A stretch of 39,538 nt of DNA, from positions 1-39,538 of the forward strand of contig JACRGH010000058.1 in the NCBI GenBank assembly GCA_016212375.1. Direction: 5' to 3'. The DNA comes from Microcaldota archaeon. Its GTDB lineage: Archaea; Micrarchaeota; Micrarchaeia; Norongarragalinales; Norongarragalinaceae. The position numbers were made by a program, and so were the translations under genes. Below, one piece after another: positions 1 through 7,535 of this stretch; positions within the stretch are counted from its first letter, which is position 1; each line of letters opens with the position of its first letter. Under the pieces are notes generated by a model that saw nothing but the letters and a program-made list of their open reading frames with translations, searched no databases and was not told where the DNA came from.

Positions 1-9
1 CAACAATAA

Positions 10-62
10 AACCGCCCAATTGCATTAAAAAACAAAGCCGTCCACCGAAATAACCGCCCAAT
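10..62. repeat. 11-bp direct repeat upstream of the tRNA
   Basis: AACCGCCCAAT occurs at 10-20 and again at 52-62, 42 bp apart. It lies within 80 bp of the tRNA 5' end and could be a promoter-associated repeat or the edge of a structure that begins outside the window. Only two copies are visible. Confidence 0.4.
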
Positions 63-89
63 CTTTGCGGATTTTTTGCGAAAACCTAT

Positions 90-175
90 GGAGGGGTAGC
101 AAAGCTTGGCCAAATGTGCAGCGTTCAGGGCGCTGTCCCTTTGTGGGTTCGTGGGTTCAAATCCCACCCCCTCCA
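90..175 (+). tRNA. tRNA-Leu(CAG), class II
   Basis: The acceptor stem GGAGGGG (90-96) pairs with CCCCTCC (168-174), and A175 is the discriminator base. TA follows at 97-98, then a short D stem GCA/TGT. The anticodon stem CAGCG (119-123)/CGCTG (131-135) encloses the loop TTCAGGG, giving anticodon CAG at 126-128, which reads Leu CUG codons. A long variable arm CCC (137-139)/GGG (145-147) makes it class II, as expected for Leu. The T arm is GTGGG TTCAAAT CCCAC (151-167). No CCA is encoded and there is no intron. Confidence 0.95.
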
Positions 176-179
176 TCAA

Positions 180-437
180 CATTTTTTATTCACAAAAATA
201 GACTCGGGTTTTCGGGGGACATCACAAGTCGTCATGGACGGGTGGGACAGCACAAAATTTTCGATTTTGTGTGGCAGTCCAAACCAGGGTTTGCAAGACC
301 ATGGGACTAAGGGGCGAATCCGTTTTGCGATGGTCGCACCAGCGTTCCCATGGCGTCAAGCGCCATCGGTTGCAAACGTTCGACCATCGCTTGCAAGCGT
401 GCCGTGGTCCGGACCGCAAAAAGGGTTTTTAACCCGG
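180..437 (+). ncRNA. candidate structured RNA between tRNA-Leu and secF
   Basis: The 378 bases between the tRNA and secF hold no convincing gene but much dyad symmetry. A T-rich TATA-like stretch lies near 183-190. Hairpin CACAAAAT (251-258)/ATTTTGTG (264-271) follows. A perfect 10-bp inverted repeat, GCGATGGTCG (327-336)/CGACCATCGC (381-390), encloses a 6-bp hairpin ATGGCG (350-355)/CGCCAT (361-366). The palindrome GGTCCGGACC is at 406-415, and a last hairpin GGGTT (423-427)/AACCC (431-435) has T in its loop. I could not match it to SRP RNA, RNase P RNA or C/D box consensus. It could instead be the secF leader. Confidence 0.35.
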
Positions 438-553
438 TAGCTCCCAAGAAGAACCTTCCAAAAACGAAAAACGGCCTGCGCGCCATGCGCCCTTTGTTTT
501 GCGACAAGTGGTTGAGCCAAAGGCCCGTTTTGCAATCTCAAGGTTTTTTCCGC

Positions 554-1654
554 ATGAAAATCCCAAACCCGTACGAAAGCCAATATTACAAATATTACAT
601 CGGCATCGTCCTGGTGCTCATGGCACTTGCCGCCGGATTGGTACTGTTCGGGCCCGGCATCAAGCCGGACATCGACCTCAAAGGCGGCATGCTCATTACC
701 GTCCAATTCAGCCAAAACGTAGACCAGGCCAAGTTGGCGACGGCCATTGAAACCGTGACCGGCGAAAAACCCTCCATGCGCTTTTACCAAAGCCCCACAG
801 GGCACGGCGTGGAAATCGAATTACCACTGAAGCCGTCCTTGGACCAATCGGATGCGGAATTGGCCAAAGTCCACGTCTTACAAGAGCAATATGACCGCGC
901 CCGCATCGCGTTTTCCCAAGGACAGGGCACGCAGACGAATTTGGACGGCCTTACCAAACAAGTCCTGGACCAAAGCGCTCTGACCATCAAGACGGCGACA
1001 AGCGGCCAACTCAAAGCGATTGACCCCACGATGGCCGTAACGGAAGCTGAAAACGCCGTGGCCGACGCCCGCTCCCAATACCGCCAGACTTTGTTGGACG
1101 CGGTCAATTCGGCCGTAACGGCGGATTCCGTCTCGGTCCGCGAAGTCGGCTCGACCCTTTCCGCATTCTTCTTCTCCAAAACCCGCGAAGTGGTCCTGTT
1201 AGCATTCCTCCTATCAGGCATCATCGTTTTCATCGTCTTCCGCTCACTGGCCGCAAGTTTTGCAGTCATCTTCGGAGCGGTTGCAGACATCACCATCACC
1301 GCCGGCATCATGAGCCTCATGGGCATCCCCTGGTCATTGGCCACGGTTGCCGCATTGTTGATGCTCATCGGCTTCTCACTTGACACCGACGTCATGCTCA
1401 GCTCGCGTGTGCTCAAACGCAAGGAAGGCACGCCCAAGAGCCGCGCCTTTGACGCCATGAAAACCGGCTTTTTGATGAACTTGACCACAGTCGCCGCATT
1501 TGGCGTCCTAGCCGCCGTCGCCATCTTGCTCCAAATCCCGACGTACTACCAAATCGGCATGGTCGCTACCATCGGTGGCATCGTGGATTTTGTCGCCACC
1601 TGGGCAGGCAACGCCCCTTTGATCATCCAATACGCGGAGAAAAAACACCTATGA
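554..1654 (+). CDS. secF: protein-export membrane protein SecF
   Basis: SecF works with SecD in the cytoplasmic membrane to assist late steps of Sec translocation. The 366-residue product starts with a cytoplasmic tail and one membrane segment (about residues 14-36). The extracytoplasmic domain contains DLKGG, the counterpart of the SecF D-x-x-GG motif. From about residue 210 there are five closely spaced membrane segments with the SecF-like stretches VREVGSTLSAFF and GFSLDTDVMLSSR. The frame is open upstream to 350, but those 68 codons read as low-complexity basic sequence over a dyad-rich region, so ATG 554 is preferred. The extracytoplasmic domain is rather long for an archaeal SecF. Its stop overlaps the secD start as ATGA, which suggests translational coupling. 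Confidence 0.9.
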   Translation: MKIPNPYESQYYKYYIGIVLVLMALAAGLVLFGPGIKPDIDLKGGMLITVQFSQNVDQAKLATAIETVTGEKPSMRFYQSPTGHGVEIELPLKPSLDQSDAELAKVHVLQEQYDRARIAFSQGQGTQTNLDGLTKQVLDQSALTIKTATSGQLKAIDPTMAVTEAENAVADARSQYRQTLLDAVNSAVTADSVSVREVGSTLSAFFFSKTREVVLLAFLLSGIIVFIVFRSLAASFAVIFGAVADITITAGIMSLMGIPWSLATVAALLMLIGFSLDTDVMLSSRVLKRKEGTPKSRAFDAMKTGFLMNLTTVAAFGVLAAVAILLQIPTYYQIGMVATIGGIVDFVATWAGNAPLIIQYAEKKHL

Positions 1655-3294
1655 GCCTCTCACGCTTACTGAAAAATTACAAAATACTGCTCTTGGTCGC
1701 CGTCCTAGCCGCGTCCATATTCATGGTCTTCCTCCGGGACGGAAATCCCGCTACCGTGGACCTCAACTTGGGCATCGAGTTCATCGGCGGCACGCGCATC
1801 CCCATTTCCTTGGAAAAACCCCTGGCACCGGACCAAATGGCCCTGATGGTCGACACCCTTAAGACCCGCATCAACAAATTCGGGCTCTCCCAAGCCGTGG
1901 TGCGCCCCTTGGGTAACAACCAAATCCTTGTGGAACTTCCCCAAGCACAAGCCAGCGTCATCCAAAGCGTCGAGGCCATTTTGCGCGAACAAGGCCGATT
2001 TGAAGCGCTGGTCGGCGGACAAGTCGCCCTGAACGGCTCGCACGTCATCCCCACCGGCATCGGAGGCGCCAACGGTGAACAAATCCAAGCCGATGGAAAG
2101 TGGGAATTAACCTTCAGCGTCACCGGTGAAGGCGAAATGCACTTTGCCAACGTCGCATCCGGACACAAAGGCGACAATGTCTACATGTTCTTGGACCGGC
2201 CGCAACACGCCGCATTAATCGTACCGCACAGCTACATCCCGGCAAGCCCCACCATTTTGGACGCCCTGCACGAAAACGGCGACGACATCCAACTGTTCTA
2301 CCTAGAAGACCTCAACGCCAACACCACCGCGGCCATCAACGCATCAGTAGTATTGATTCCGCAGAACCTATCCGGAAGCAACCCGACGGTTTACCAAGCG
2401 CTACTGTCCTCCGGGTACAGCTTGAACATCTCCGCGTCCAAACGGCTGATTCCACTAAGCGAAAGCGCCTTGCGGCCGAACCTTTTGGGCATCGGGCCGG
2501 GGGCCGGTTTAAGCGGATGGGAAGCGATTGGCCTGAAATCCGCACCCATATTGCAAGTCGAGCCCTTGCGTAAGAATGTCATCCAACAATACCAAATCAC
2601 GGGAAGTGCCCAAGGCAACGACGCCAAGGAACTCAAAGACAACGCCGCCAACGAGGTACGCACGCTCAAATCCGTCCTGGCCGGAGGCCGCTTGCCCGTT
2701 TCCGCATCCGTGGGTAGCTACTACAACATCGCGCCATCATTGGGCAACCAATTTTTGACCTACAGTTTTTACGCCATTGGTTTGGCCATATTGTTGGTCG
2801 CCGCCATCATCACCCTGCGTTACCGTCGCTTGGAATTAATTTTACCCATCGTTGGAACCAACGTCATCGAAATCCTGGTGTTGCTGGCATTGGTCGGCAC
2901 CTTGGGAACGCTTGACTTGGCCGCCATGGCCGGCGTCATCGCCCTGATTGGTTCCGGCGTCGACAACCAAATCGTCATCACGGACGAATTGCTCAAAAAG
3001 CACGGCGAAGACGTCTCCCAGAAGCGCAAGCTCAAAGACGCCTTTTTCATCGTCTTTACCACCGCCGGCGTCGCATTGGCATCCATGCTACCCTTGCTGC
3101 TTTCCGGAATCGTGGAAGTCATGGGCTTTGCCTTGGCCTCCATCCTCGGCATCCTCATGGGCGTCCTCATCACCCGCCCGGCGTACAGCGTCATCGTGGA
3201 AGAGACGTTCTTTGAAAGCGCCGGCATCCACGCGGGCCACGATGAAAAGGGCCATGGGACGCATCAAAGCCACGAGCATGAGAAAAAAGAATAA
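1651..3294 (+). CDS. secD: protein-export membrane protein SecD
   Basis: SecD is the partner of SecF in the accessory Sec membrane complex. The 547-residue protein has one N-terminal membrane segment (about 10-28), then LNLGIEFIGGTRI, equivalent to the SecD GLDLxGG region, a long extracytoplasmic domain, and five C-terminal membrane segments from about residue 370. The ATG overlaps the secF stop by four bases. The last 22 residues are hydrophilic and contain six histidines (positions 3229-3291), which is unusual for the family and could bind metal. The order secF then secD with overlap is the archaeal arrangement. Confidence 0.9.
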   Translation: MSLSRLLKNYKILLLVAVLAASIFMVFLRDGNPATVDLNLGIEFIGGTRIPISLEKPLAPDQMALMVDTLKTRINKFGLSQAVVRPLGNNQILVELPQAQASVIQSVEAILREQGRFEALVGGQVALNGSHVIPTGIGGANGEQIQADGKWELTFSVTGEGEMHFANVASGHKGDNVYMFLDRPQHAALIVPHSYIPASPTILDALHENGDDIQLFYLEDLNANTTAAINASVVLIPQNLSGSNPTVYQALLSSGYSLNISASKRLIPLSESALRPNLLGIGPGAGLSGWEAIGLKSAPILQVEPLRKNVIQQYQITGSAQGNDAKELKDNAANEVRTLKSVLAGGRLPVSASVGSYYNIAPSLGNQFLTYSFYAIGLAILLVAAIITLRYRRLELILPIVGTNVIEILVLLALVGTLGTLDLAAMAGVIALIGSGVDNQIVITDELLKKHGEDVSQKRKLKDAFFIVFTTAGVALASMLPLLLSGIVEVMGFALASILGILMGVLITRPAYSVIVEETFFESAGIHAGHDEKGHGTHQSHEHEKKE

Positions 3295-3359
3295 GCCCGA
3301 AAAAAAACAGACGGGGCCCTGAATCTTGAAAATGAAAACGGCCAGCGCAAGCGTTGGAA

Positions 3360-3415
3360 AAAAAACCGTTGTTAAAAAGCGTAAGAAAAAAAACGAAAAC
3401 GCATTTGAAAAAAAA
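3360..3415 (-). terminator. oligo-T terminator region for the 3416-3790 gene
   Basis: Read on the minus strand, the bases just after the stop of the 3416-3790 gene contain several runs of eight T (around 3408-3415, 3385-3392 and 3358-3365). Archaeal RNA polymerase terminates on such T tracts without needing a hairpin. The region also separates this gene from the convergent secD. Confidence 0.5.
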
Positions 3416-3790
3416 TTAGTCAGCAGCGGGCGTCCTATACCACCACGTAGCCCCGCCCACCACGACCAGCATGCCGAAAAACCCGGCCAGAAGCCACAAG
3501 GCGGACGGACCCGGATTCAGGGGCTTGAAGGAGGAAAACCGCCCTTGGCGCGGAAGGGCTGATGAAACCAGGCCGGCGGTCAGAACCCCGCCCGATTCCT
3601 GCACACGCACATTCGGCACCGACTCGGAGCCGGGGGCATTTTGGAAAAGCCAGGACGTTAATTTACCCGGAGGGGACGCGGGCGCATGCGTTACCGGAAT
3701 CACCCACGAACCGGTATGCACGGATAACGCGTCTGCCGAGCCGCTCCAAAATGCCCCAAAAATCATCAAGACCAACAACCAACGCAACAT
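3416..3790 (-). CDS. small secreted protein with C-terminal membrane anchor
   Basis: Unrecognised 124-residue protein. The N-terminus has a clear signal peptide: a basic residue at 3, a hydrophobic core to about residue 15, and small residues near 18-21 before DALSVH. The middle is a Ser/Pro/Gly-rich extracellular stretch without cysteines. Near the C-terminus LWLLAGFFGMLVVVGG is one membrane segment, followed by WWYRTPAAD inside. The topology is therefore type I, with nearly all the chain outside the cell. ATG 3790 is preceded by GGTGAT at a suitable distance. The gene converges on secD. A plus-strand ORF over the same DNA is a shadow. Confidence 0.65.
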   Translation of the reverse strand: MLRWLLVLMIFGAFWSGSADALSVHTGSWVIPVTHAPASPPGKLTSWLFQNAPGSESVPNVRVQESGGVLTAGLVSSALPRQGRFSSFKPLNPGPSALWLLAGFFGMLVVVGGATWWYRTPAAD

Positions 3791-3933
3791 GAACCATCAC
3801 CACGAATAACCATTTGAAATCCTAATCCATACGGATGCAACCGATTTAGCCCTATAACCAACAGGCGCACGCCTCAGGGTCAAATCCGCAATTATTGCAC
3901 ACCGCAAAATCCCGCCAACGCATCGCAAACACC

Positions 3934-4308
3934 TTACTCCAACCAATCCAAACCCAAACGCACCAAGTCAAATCCGTGCTCAGTGGGTCGGTACAGAACA
4001 TCCAACGGCTCGCCCTTTTTGACCGCGGAAATGACGCGCGCCTTGTCGGACAAGCTCCGAATCGAATAAACGCGTCCGTTTTTGTCCATGACTTTTGCAA
4101 ACGGATTCAACAGGTGGCGGAAACCGGACGGCTGCGAAAAGCGCATCCGGGCCATCAAATAGGCTTTGCCGTTGACGGTCACTTCACTCATGACGCCTGC
4201 GTCAGTGCGGAGAGCGCAGGTGCAAAGTTCGTGCTCCTCGTGGCAATCCGAACATGCCGTTTCGTCCGTGACGTCCACCTTGGGTCCAACCATGAAACCA
4301 TCCACCAT
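3934..4308 (-). CDS. uncharacterised protein with N-terminal Cys cluster (tandem paralog B)
   Basis: Unrecognised 124-residue protein. Its C-terminal half resembles the upstream gene product: FRHLLNPFAKVMDKNGRVY aligns with FRDLLNPLGVKVHDAQGNR, and both end with a FDLVR/FDVVR motif. The N-terminal part adds a Cys cluster with the spacing C-x2-C-x7-C-x-C (residues 19-31 from this start), a likely zinc knuckle that the paralog lacks. The frame is open to GTG 4317, but the ATG at 4308 shares its A with the upstream stop (TGATG). That is a classic coupled start and is preferred. The two genes form an operon. Confidence 0.65.
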   Translation of the reverse strand: MVDGFMVGPKVDVTDETACSDCHEEHELCTCALRTDAGVMSEVTVNGKAYLMARMRFSQPSGFRHLLNPFAKVMDKNGRVYSIRSLSDKARVISAVKKGEPLDVLYRPTEHGFDLVRLGLDWLE

Positions 4309-4700
4309 CAAAACCACCTGACCACGTCGAATTCCCGTTCCGCGCGTTGCACGCAGACCACGCCGGCCGGTTGCTGCTTCTTCGCGGATTCCACCGCGAT
4401 GACGTGACCCAACAAACCGCGCACATGGAAGCGGTTGCCTTGCGCATCATGGACTTTGACCCCCAGTGGGTTCAACAGGTCGCGGAACTTCGCGGGCGAT
4501 TTGAACTGAACCGTACCCACGAAACAGGACTCACCGTTGACCACGGAGGGAATCAACGCACTTGCCGCATGGCGCTCATCCATTAAAGATTGCGAAAACC
4601 CATTCCCCTTACGCGACGCTTTTGCCATCCTTGTTTTCGTCCCTTTCCTCGATTTGACAAGCGTTTGCGCCGCTTTTCTCTCCAATACCGCCGCATCCAT
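4308..4700 (-). CDS. uncharacterised protein (tandem paralog A)
   Basis: Unrecognised 130-residue basic protein, paralogous over its C-terminal 70 residues to the gene that follows it (shared FR-x-LLNP core and C-terminal F-D-V/L-V-R). The basic N-terminus (about residues 1-40, many Lys/Arg/Ser) has no counterpart in the paralog. The frame is open to TTG 4727; ATG 4700 is the better start. The stop overlaps the next start as TGATG. The nearest good minus-strand TATA box is about 285 bases upstream (4981-4988), so the transcript may have a long leader or carry a separate RNA first. Confidence 0.6.
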   Translation of the reverse strand: MDAAVLERKAAQTLVKSRKGTKTRMAKASRKGNGFSQSLMDERHAASALIPSVVNGESCFVGTVQFKSPAKFRDLLNPLGVKVHDAQGNRFHVRGLLGHVIAVESAKKQQPAGVVCVQRAEREFDVVRWF

Positions 4701-4960
4701 GATTCTCGTACCCCGTTTTCCGTCCAATTCCCCACGCTTCGCTGGACAAAGGTGTCGTCAACGCCAAGTCCAGACTGAACGTGTTGTCAATCTGCCACTT
4801 TTGCCGCCCGGCAGGCTAAAGCTTCCCAAACTGAGAAACGCTCCCGTCGGGTTGCAAAATTCCTGCCGCGCGATTCGGGCCAAAAAGCCCAATCCGCCAC
4901 CCAAAACCGGATCCGGTCGCCAGACCAACCCTGTTTTCGATGACCACACGAGTGGTGAAT
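4701..4960 (-). ncRNA. possible GC-rich leader or small RNA downstream of a strong TATA box
   Basis: Between 4701 and 5244 no convincing protein gene is seen; the 178-residue frame there has poor composition and overlaps the neighbouring gene. On the minus strand a TATA box at 4988-4981 is followed after about 25 bases by some 230 GC-rich bases with small dyads: ACCACTCGTGTGGT, GGTCTGGCGACC, CCGGATCCGG and GCCTGCCGGGCGGC. This could be a structured 5' leader of the 4700 gene or an independent RNA. Confidence 0.25.
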
Positions 4961-4980
4961 CCACAATAATGCAGTCTCGA

Positions 4981-4988
4981 TTTATATA
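4981..4988. promoter_or_regulatory. TATA box, near-symmetric
   Basis: TTTATATA reads TATATAAA on the minus strand, within AAGTATATAAATCG, a good archaeal TATA element. Minus-strand transcription would begin near 4957, toward the 4700 and 4308 genes. No plus-strand gene follows closely. Confidence 0.5.
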
Positions 4989-5244
4989 CTTAATGGAAAG
5001 CAAAGCACGGAAATGTGCATTCAAAACATACGTTGTGTAAAGCAAAAACACATAGTTAATATACAAAGTGTAAGGGAAAGGACGAAATAGGGCTAGAAAT
5101 GGCGTAAAGAGCGGTTTCAACGGCCTAAACCTCTGAAAAGTGTTTACAAAAAGACCCCAAAAACGCCCCGCGCCCCCATTAGAATGACTGGAAAAACGCC
5201 AGGCCAAACGGCTAAACCCCCCGAATTGACCCCCAGCCCACGCC

Positions 5245-6072
5245 TTAAAAATGCGCAAACGCCTCCTGCCGGATGCGGTTTGCCAAATCCGCATTGCGGG
5301 TAATCAGCAGTTTCGCCTCGACCGGCACCTCGAAGGCCATGCGATGCGCCGACAACAAAGCTTTTGCATCCGGTTGCGAGAACCCGTCGCAGACCGCACC
5401 CCAGCGCCTCCTTACCGAGGCCGGAAAACCGAATTGGAACACGAAATCCCCCGCCACCAACGTCTCGCGCTCAACGCCCGGACAACCGGATTTACATGCA
5501 AAACCGCACTCGCGCCACAAATCCAAAAAACGCTCATCCACCAAACCGGCGGATTGGACTAAGACGCATTGGCGTTTGTCGGAAAAAACGTCTCGGAATT
5601 CACGCAAGCGGTTCGCGCCCAGCAACCAAAGCGGCCAGGTGCGGTGCTGGAAAAAGACCGCATCAATCGGCTTTTTGAGCGTCCGAATTTTACGCGCCTG
5701 GTCCAAAACCCACAGATATGGCTCTGCCATTGCGCCTTTGCTTGACACGGACAAAGCCGCGCCTTCGGGCAATTCCAAGACGGATAGCGGGCGTTGCCGG
5801 ACGCACACATCTTCCAAATCGGACAAGAACTCCTGCGCCCCCGACAGCCAATCCAGCGAAACGGAATACTTCGTCCCCGTCTTGCGAAGCACGTTCTTGA
5901 ACAACAACTGGTTCATCGCCTTATGCACCGCCTGGTAGGACAACTCGTACGAATAATCGCGCGCCAAATGGCCATGGAGCTCACGCGCCCCCAATTTGGA
6001 ACGCTTCGCTAAAATGGACAAGATGGCCGTCTTCAAATCCGAATGCGCATCCAACGAAACCGTCGCATACAA
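5245..6072 (-). CDS. winged-helix protein, paralog 1 of 4
   Basis: The 275-residue protein has an N-terminal winged helix (about residues 12-75) with the recognition-helix motif LSYQAVHKAMNQLL shared by all four paralogs. A C-terminal domain of about 190 residues follows, ending in LLITRNADLANRIRQEAF. It groups with paralog 4, sharing EPYxWxLDQxxKI and GDFxFQ. The CxxxC pair present in the other three copies is not conserved, although C193 and C197 lie nearby. The start is TTG 6072 behind a G-rich element; it places the winged helix at the same offset as in the paralogs. The DNA is more GC-rich than paralogs 2-4. Likely a DNA-binding regulator with an unknown effector domain. It is separated from the other three by about 600 bases. 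Confidence 0.7.
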   Translation of the reverse strand: MYATVSLDAHSDLKTAILSILAKRSKLGARELHGHLARDYSYELSYQAVHKAMNQLLFKNVLRKTGTKYSVSLDWLSGAQEFLSDLEDVCVRQRPLSVLELPEGAALSVSSKGAMAEPYLWVLDQARKIRTLKKPIDAVFFQHRTWPLWLLGANRLREFRDVFSDKRQCVLVQSAGLVDERFLDLWRECGFACKSGCPGVERETLVAGDFVFQFGFPASVRRRWGAVCDGFSQPDAKALLSAHRMAFEVPVEAKLLITRNADLANRIRQEAFAHF

Positions 6073-6109
6073 CCAAAATCCCCCCCAATGAAATCCAAAC
6101 GGAAAAAAT

Positions 6110-6185
6110 CAAGAACGAAAACAGATTATTGAAAAAAAACAAAAACGAATCAAAAAAAACCAACGAAAGAAAATCGAAAACATAA
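6110..6185 (-). terminator. T-rich minus-strand tract
   Basis: On the minus strand this stretch is a series of T runs (TTTTTTTT twice), lying after the two small minus-strand ORFs at 6200-6558 and before paralog 1. It is a likely oligo-T termination zone. The plus strand here is simply A-rich and carries no ORF of note. Confidence 0.4.
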
Positions 6186-6199
6186 CCAACCAATCAAAT

Positions 6200-6322
6200 T
6201 CAAAAACTGCCAAAGCATTCGACAACATCTTCCCGCACCCGCGCCGACCCCATCAACGCACGAATCAAACGGCCGCCCTCAAAAAAATCAATGCCACAAC
6301 TCAGCGCTCCGGCCCAATCCAA
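6200..6322 (-). CDS. possible 40-residue small protein or frameshifted tail
   Basis: A short ORF from TTG 6322 encodes 40 residues with protein-like composition, including CGIDFFEGGRLIRALMGS and a C-terminal EDVVECFGSF. It overlaps the end of the 6301-6558 ORF by 22 bases in another frame. A single-base change near 6305-6312 would fuse the two into one product of about 120 residues. It may therefore be a coupled small gene or the displaced C-terminus of a frameshifted gene. I do not recognise it. Confidence 0.3.
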   Translation of the reverse strand: MDWAGALSCGIDFFEGGRLIRALMGSARVREDVVECFGSF

Positions 6323-6558
6323 CGCGCATGCGCCTCATCCTCCCGCATTGAAGCATAAGCGACGCCGTCCACACGGAACGAAACGACGCGCGGAATAAGG
6401 ACCCACCTGCGTTTCGAACCGGACAAAGGCGGTACCGCCGAAGTGGAAACCGGAACGGATTCGCCGGACGGAGCGGATGCCGAAAACAGGACCGAAGCGT
6501 CACGTGGAGCCGAATTCCGGCCCAAAGACAATAAGTCGGAACGCACGACGAACGTCAT
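6301..6558 (-). CDS. small uncharacterised protein with strong Shine-Dalgarno
   Basis: The 85-residue ORF starts at ATG 6558 (or GTG 6561). It is preceded by GGGAGGTG (6575-6568), one of the strongest ribosome-binding sites in the window, and a TATA-like CATATATC lies near 6599-6606. The product is Ser/Pro-rich in the middle, with a C-terminal block WVLIPRVVSFRVDGVAYA that looks folded. I recognise no family. It sits between winged-helix paralogs 1 and 2 on their strand. Confidence 0.45.
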   Translation of the reverse strand: MTFVVRSDLLSLGRNSAPRDASVLFSASAPSGESVPVSTSAVPPLSGSKRRWVLIPRVVSFRVDGVAYASMREDEAHARWIGPER

Positions 6559-6685
6559 CACACTGCCCACCTCCCTGAAGCAAGACTGCCGGGAATCCGA
6601 TATATGGGTTGGGTAGAAAAGAAATCAACTAAATGGTTGATTTTTTGAGAAAAGAGAAAGACGAATTAAAAAAAGCTGAAAGAAA

Positions 6686-7522
6686 CTACTTGAAGTATTC
6701 AAGGGTTTCAGAGCGGATTTGGTCGGCCAAAACTTTGTTCCGCGTGATGATCAAAGTAACATTTCCTTTCAAACCAAATACCAGGGAGTAAAACTTGGCC
6801 AAATCGATTTTCCGATGGTCGCTTTCTTTAAAAACATCATCCAAACCCTTACGGACCGAGGGTGAAAGGAAAATCTGGACGATTTTATCCCGCGTAACGA
6901 CCAAATCACAGCTGGTCGCACACGGAACACCCAGTTTCAAGTTTTTACCCAAATCCATCCAGAAATCGCCCAAAAGACGGTCAAGAGCGGTTTCCGAGTT
7001 TACCAACGCATAATGCTCACCGAACGCCATCATCCGCCTCAATTGGTCGAATTCCTTTTTGGAAACACACGTAACGGGCCAAGAATGGCACCAATGAGCC
7101 ACGGTAACGTCCGGTTCCTTGTTTTCCGCGATGTCGCGGTCCAGGTTGTCCAAAATGGCGTAAAGGGCGTCCAAATAGGAATCAAATGGCAGGGTGAGAG
7201 AAGTTGCGTTCTTGATTTCTCCGAAGTCCAGGGAAGATTTGCCGGACCGGCGGGCATCGACTTTGGACACGAACGAATCCAAGTTGGAAAGCCACCTAGA
7301 ATTCAAACGGTATTTCTTGTCCTTTTCTTCCAAGACGTTTTGCTCAAGCAAGTTTCGAAGCGTTTTGTGTACGGCTTGGTAAGAAACCGAAGAGCCGTGC
7401 TCACGCTTGATGGATTGGAAAATGGATTTGGCGGTCAAATCTTCCTGGCGAGACAACAAGGAAAGAATCCGGTCTTTAAGATGGGAAGTGAACGGGGAAT
7501 GCAATGCGGGTTTCGAAAACAC
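6686..7522 (-). CDS. winged-helix protein, paralog 2 of 4
   Basis: The 278-residue protein has a winged helix at about residues 15-80 (VSYQAVHKTLRNLLEQNVL) and a C-terminal domain with KLGVPCATSCD (C201, C205), HWCHSWPV, and the terminal motif IITRN (258-262) followed by ADQIRSETLEYF. It aligns with paralog 3 over its full 278 residues without a gap, so the two come from a recent tandem duplication. The start is GTG 7522 with GGAG six bases upstream, 13 bases after the stop of paralog 3. The T-rich minus-strand stretch after its stop (about 6632-6684) is a probable terminator. Likely a transcription regulator; ligand unknown. Confidence 0.75.
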   Translation of the reverse strand: MFSKPALHSPFTSHLKDRILSLLSRQEDLTAKSIFQSIKREHGSSVSYQAVHKTLRNLLEQNVLEEKDKKYRLNSRWLSNLDSFVSKVDARRSGKSSLDFGEIKNATSLTLPFDSYLDALYAILDNLDRDIAENKEPDVTVAHWCHSWPVTCVSKKEFDQLRRMMAFGEHYALVNSETALDRLLGDFWMDLGKNLKLGVPCATSCDLVVTRDKIVQIFLSPSVRKGLDDVFKESDHRKIDLAKFYSLVFGLKGNVTLIITRNKVLADQIRSETLEYFK

Positions 7523-7535
7523 AAAAATCTCCGAG

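Noticed and set aside
180-437. SRP RNA or RNase P RNA
   Set aside because: The SRP54-binding helix 8 motif and the conserved RNase P blocks (such as GAGGAAAGTCC and ACAGAAA) are not present.
350-553. N-terminal extension of the secF frame by 68 codons
   Set aside because: The extension is basic, low in hydrophobic structure and overlaps strong dyad symmetry; SecF starts naturally at ATG 554 just before its first membrane segment.
3326-3562. 78-residue Lys-rich plus frame after secD
   Set aside because: Half of it is antisense to the signal-peptide protein at 3416-3790, and its Lys runs come from A-rich terminator DNA.
4758-5294. 178-residue minus-strand frame
   Set aside because: Odd composition (Arg, Phe, Trp, Gly-rich), crosses a promoter and overlaps the end of winged-helix paralog 1 by 50 bases in another frame.
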